This document shows positions 5,357 to 5,888 of a DNA stretch of 5,888 bases, piece by piece (position 1 is the stretch's first letter; each line of letters opens with the position of its first letter). The position numbers were made by a program, and so were the translations under genes. Below the pieces are notes generated by a model. The model had not been told where the DNA came from. It made no database searches and worked only from the letters and a program-made list of their open reading frames with translations. Source of the stretch: JAZNOQ01 sp045589215. GTDB lineage: Bacteria; Bacillota; Clostridia; Oscillospirales; CAG-272. Location of the stretch: the NCBI GenBank assembly GCA_045589215.1, contig JAZNOQ010000006.1:1-5888 (forward strand). Direction: 5' to 3'.

Positions 5357-5888
5357 ATGGAGAACAAGAACCCCTACAAGGGCACAAAGACCGAAAAAAA
5401 TCTGTGGGAGGCTTTTGCGGGCGAATCGCAGGCGAGAAACAAGTACACGTATTTTGCCTCGGTCGCAAAGAAGCAGGGCTTTGAGCAGATCGCCGCACTG
5501 TTTTTGGAGACTGCGGAAAACGAGAAGGAGCATGCAAAGCTGTGGTTCAAGGCACTCGGGGAGATCGAGGATACCCCCGAAAATCTCCTTCACGCCGCCG
5601 AGGGTGAGAACATGGAATGGACCGAGATGTACGATCGGATGGCAAGAGAAGCCGAGGAAGAGGGCTTTACTGCGCTTGCGGCACAGTTCAGAGGTGTTGC
5701 TGCGATCGAGAAGATGCATGAGGAGCGCTATCGCGCTCTGATCCGTAATGTCGAGATGCAGGAGGTCTTCAAGAAGAGCGACGTGCAGGTATGGGAATGC
5801 CGTAACTGCGGTCACGTAGTGGTCGGAACGAACGCTCCCGAGATCTGCCCTGTTTGCAAGCATCCTCAGGCATTCTTTGAAATCAAAA
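5357..5888 (+). CDS. rbr: Rubrerythrin, 3' end outside window
   Basis: This non-haem iron protein reduces hydrogen peroxide in the cytoplasm of anaerobes, taking electrons through its rubredoxin domain. The 177 visible residues contain both domains. The four-helix ferritin-like di-iron domain (about 10-135) has ligands matching those known in Desulfovibrio rubrerythrin: E23 (GESQARNKY), E56 and H59 (EKEHAK), E84 and E87 (GENMEW), and E118 and H121 (EKMH). The C-terminal rubredoxin-like domain binds one iron through C148/C151 (ECRNCGH) and C164/C167 (ICPVCKHP). The sequence reaches PQAFFEIK with no stop. Relatives end within a few residues of this point, so only a short tail is missing. The ATG at 5357 follows AAGGAG (5342-5347) by 9 nt. 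It has its own strong promoter and runs divergently from citrate synthase. Confidence 0.96.
   Translation, partial: MENKNPYKGTKTEKNLWEAFAGESQARNKYTYFASVAKKQGFEQIAALFLETAENEKEHAKLWFKALGEIEDTPENLLHAAEGENMEWTEMYDRMAREAEEEGFTALAAQFRGVAAIEKMHEERYRALIRNVEMQEVFKKSDVQVWECRNCGHVVVGTNAPEICPVCKHPQAFFEIK

Noticed and set aside
5324..5863. Open frame of 179 codons on the minus strand over rubrerythrin
   Set aside because: The plus strand carries a full di-iron and rubredoxin motif set here. The antisense frame is a shadow.
1..5888. CRISPR array, phage genes, toxin-antitoxin pair or defence system
   Set aside because: No regularly spaced direct repeats, Cas-like proteins, phage structural genes or small paired ORFs with their own ribosome sites were seen. 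The only mobile DNA is the IS3 element.

Overview
The window looks like chromosomal DNA from an anaerobic Firmicute of the class Clostridia, perhaps a gut or rumen lineage. This is inferred from strong AGGAGG-type Shine-Dalgarno sites, near-consensus sigma-A promoters with 17-bp spacers, tRNA genes without an encoded CCA, a rubrerythrin, and GC-rich host codons. I cannot name a genus.

Layout: (1) An IS3-family insertion sequence with a single uninterrupted transposase ORF occupies about 1-1250. Its left end lies off the window. It is visibly more A/T-rich than the host genes. (2) A minus-strand tRNA operon follows at 1256-1427: tRNA-Leu(UAA), then initiator tRNA-fMet. A consensus promoter drives it (1470-1498). 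The IS abuts the 3' end of the fMet gene, and a hairpin there has the form of a minus-strand terminator. (3) A plus-strand pair lies at 1709-3585: a membrane-anchored alpha/beta hydrolase and an AraC-family regulator 38 nt downstream, probably one transcript. (4) A symmetrical terminator (3584-3617) is shared with the convergent citrate synthase gene (3629-5038, minus). (5) A divergent intergenic region (5039-5356) carries the citrate synthase and rubrerythrin promoters and several inverted repeats. (6) A rubrerythrin gene starts at 5357 and runs off the right edge.

The genes are mostly housekeeping. Citrate synthase supplies citrate, in such anaerobes often for glutamate synthesis. Rubrerythrin detoxifies peroxide. 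The hydrolase/AraC pair may be a small self-contained regulatory unit with an unknown substrate. I found no new multi-gene system. The points most worth checking are an extra base in the T-stem of the fMet tRNA, the IS/terminator junction beside it, and a 15-nt A/T-rich element placed almost identically upstream of two unrelated minus-strand promoters.
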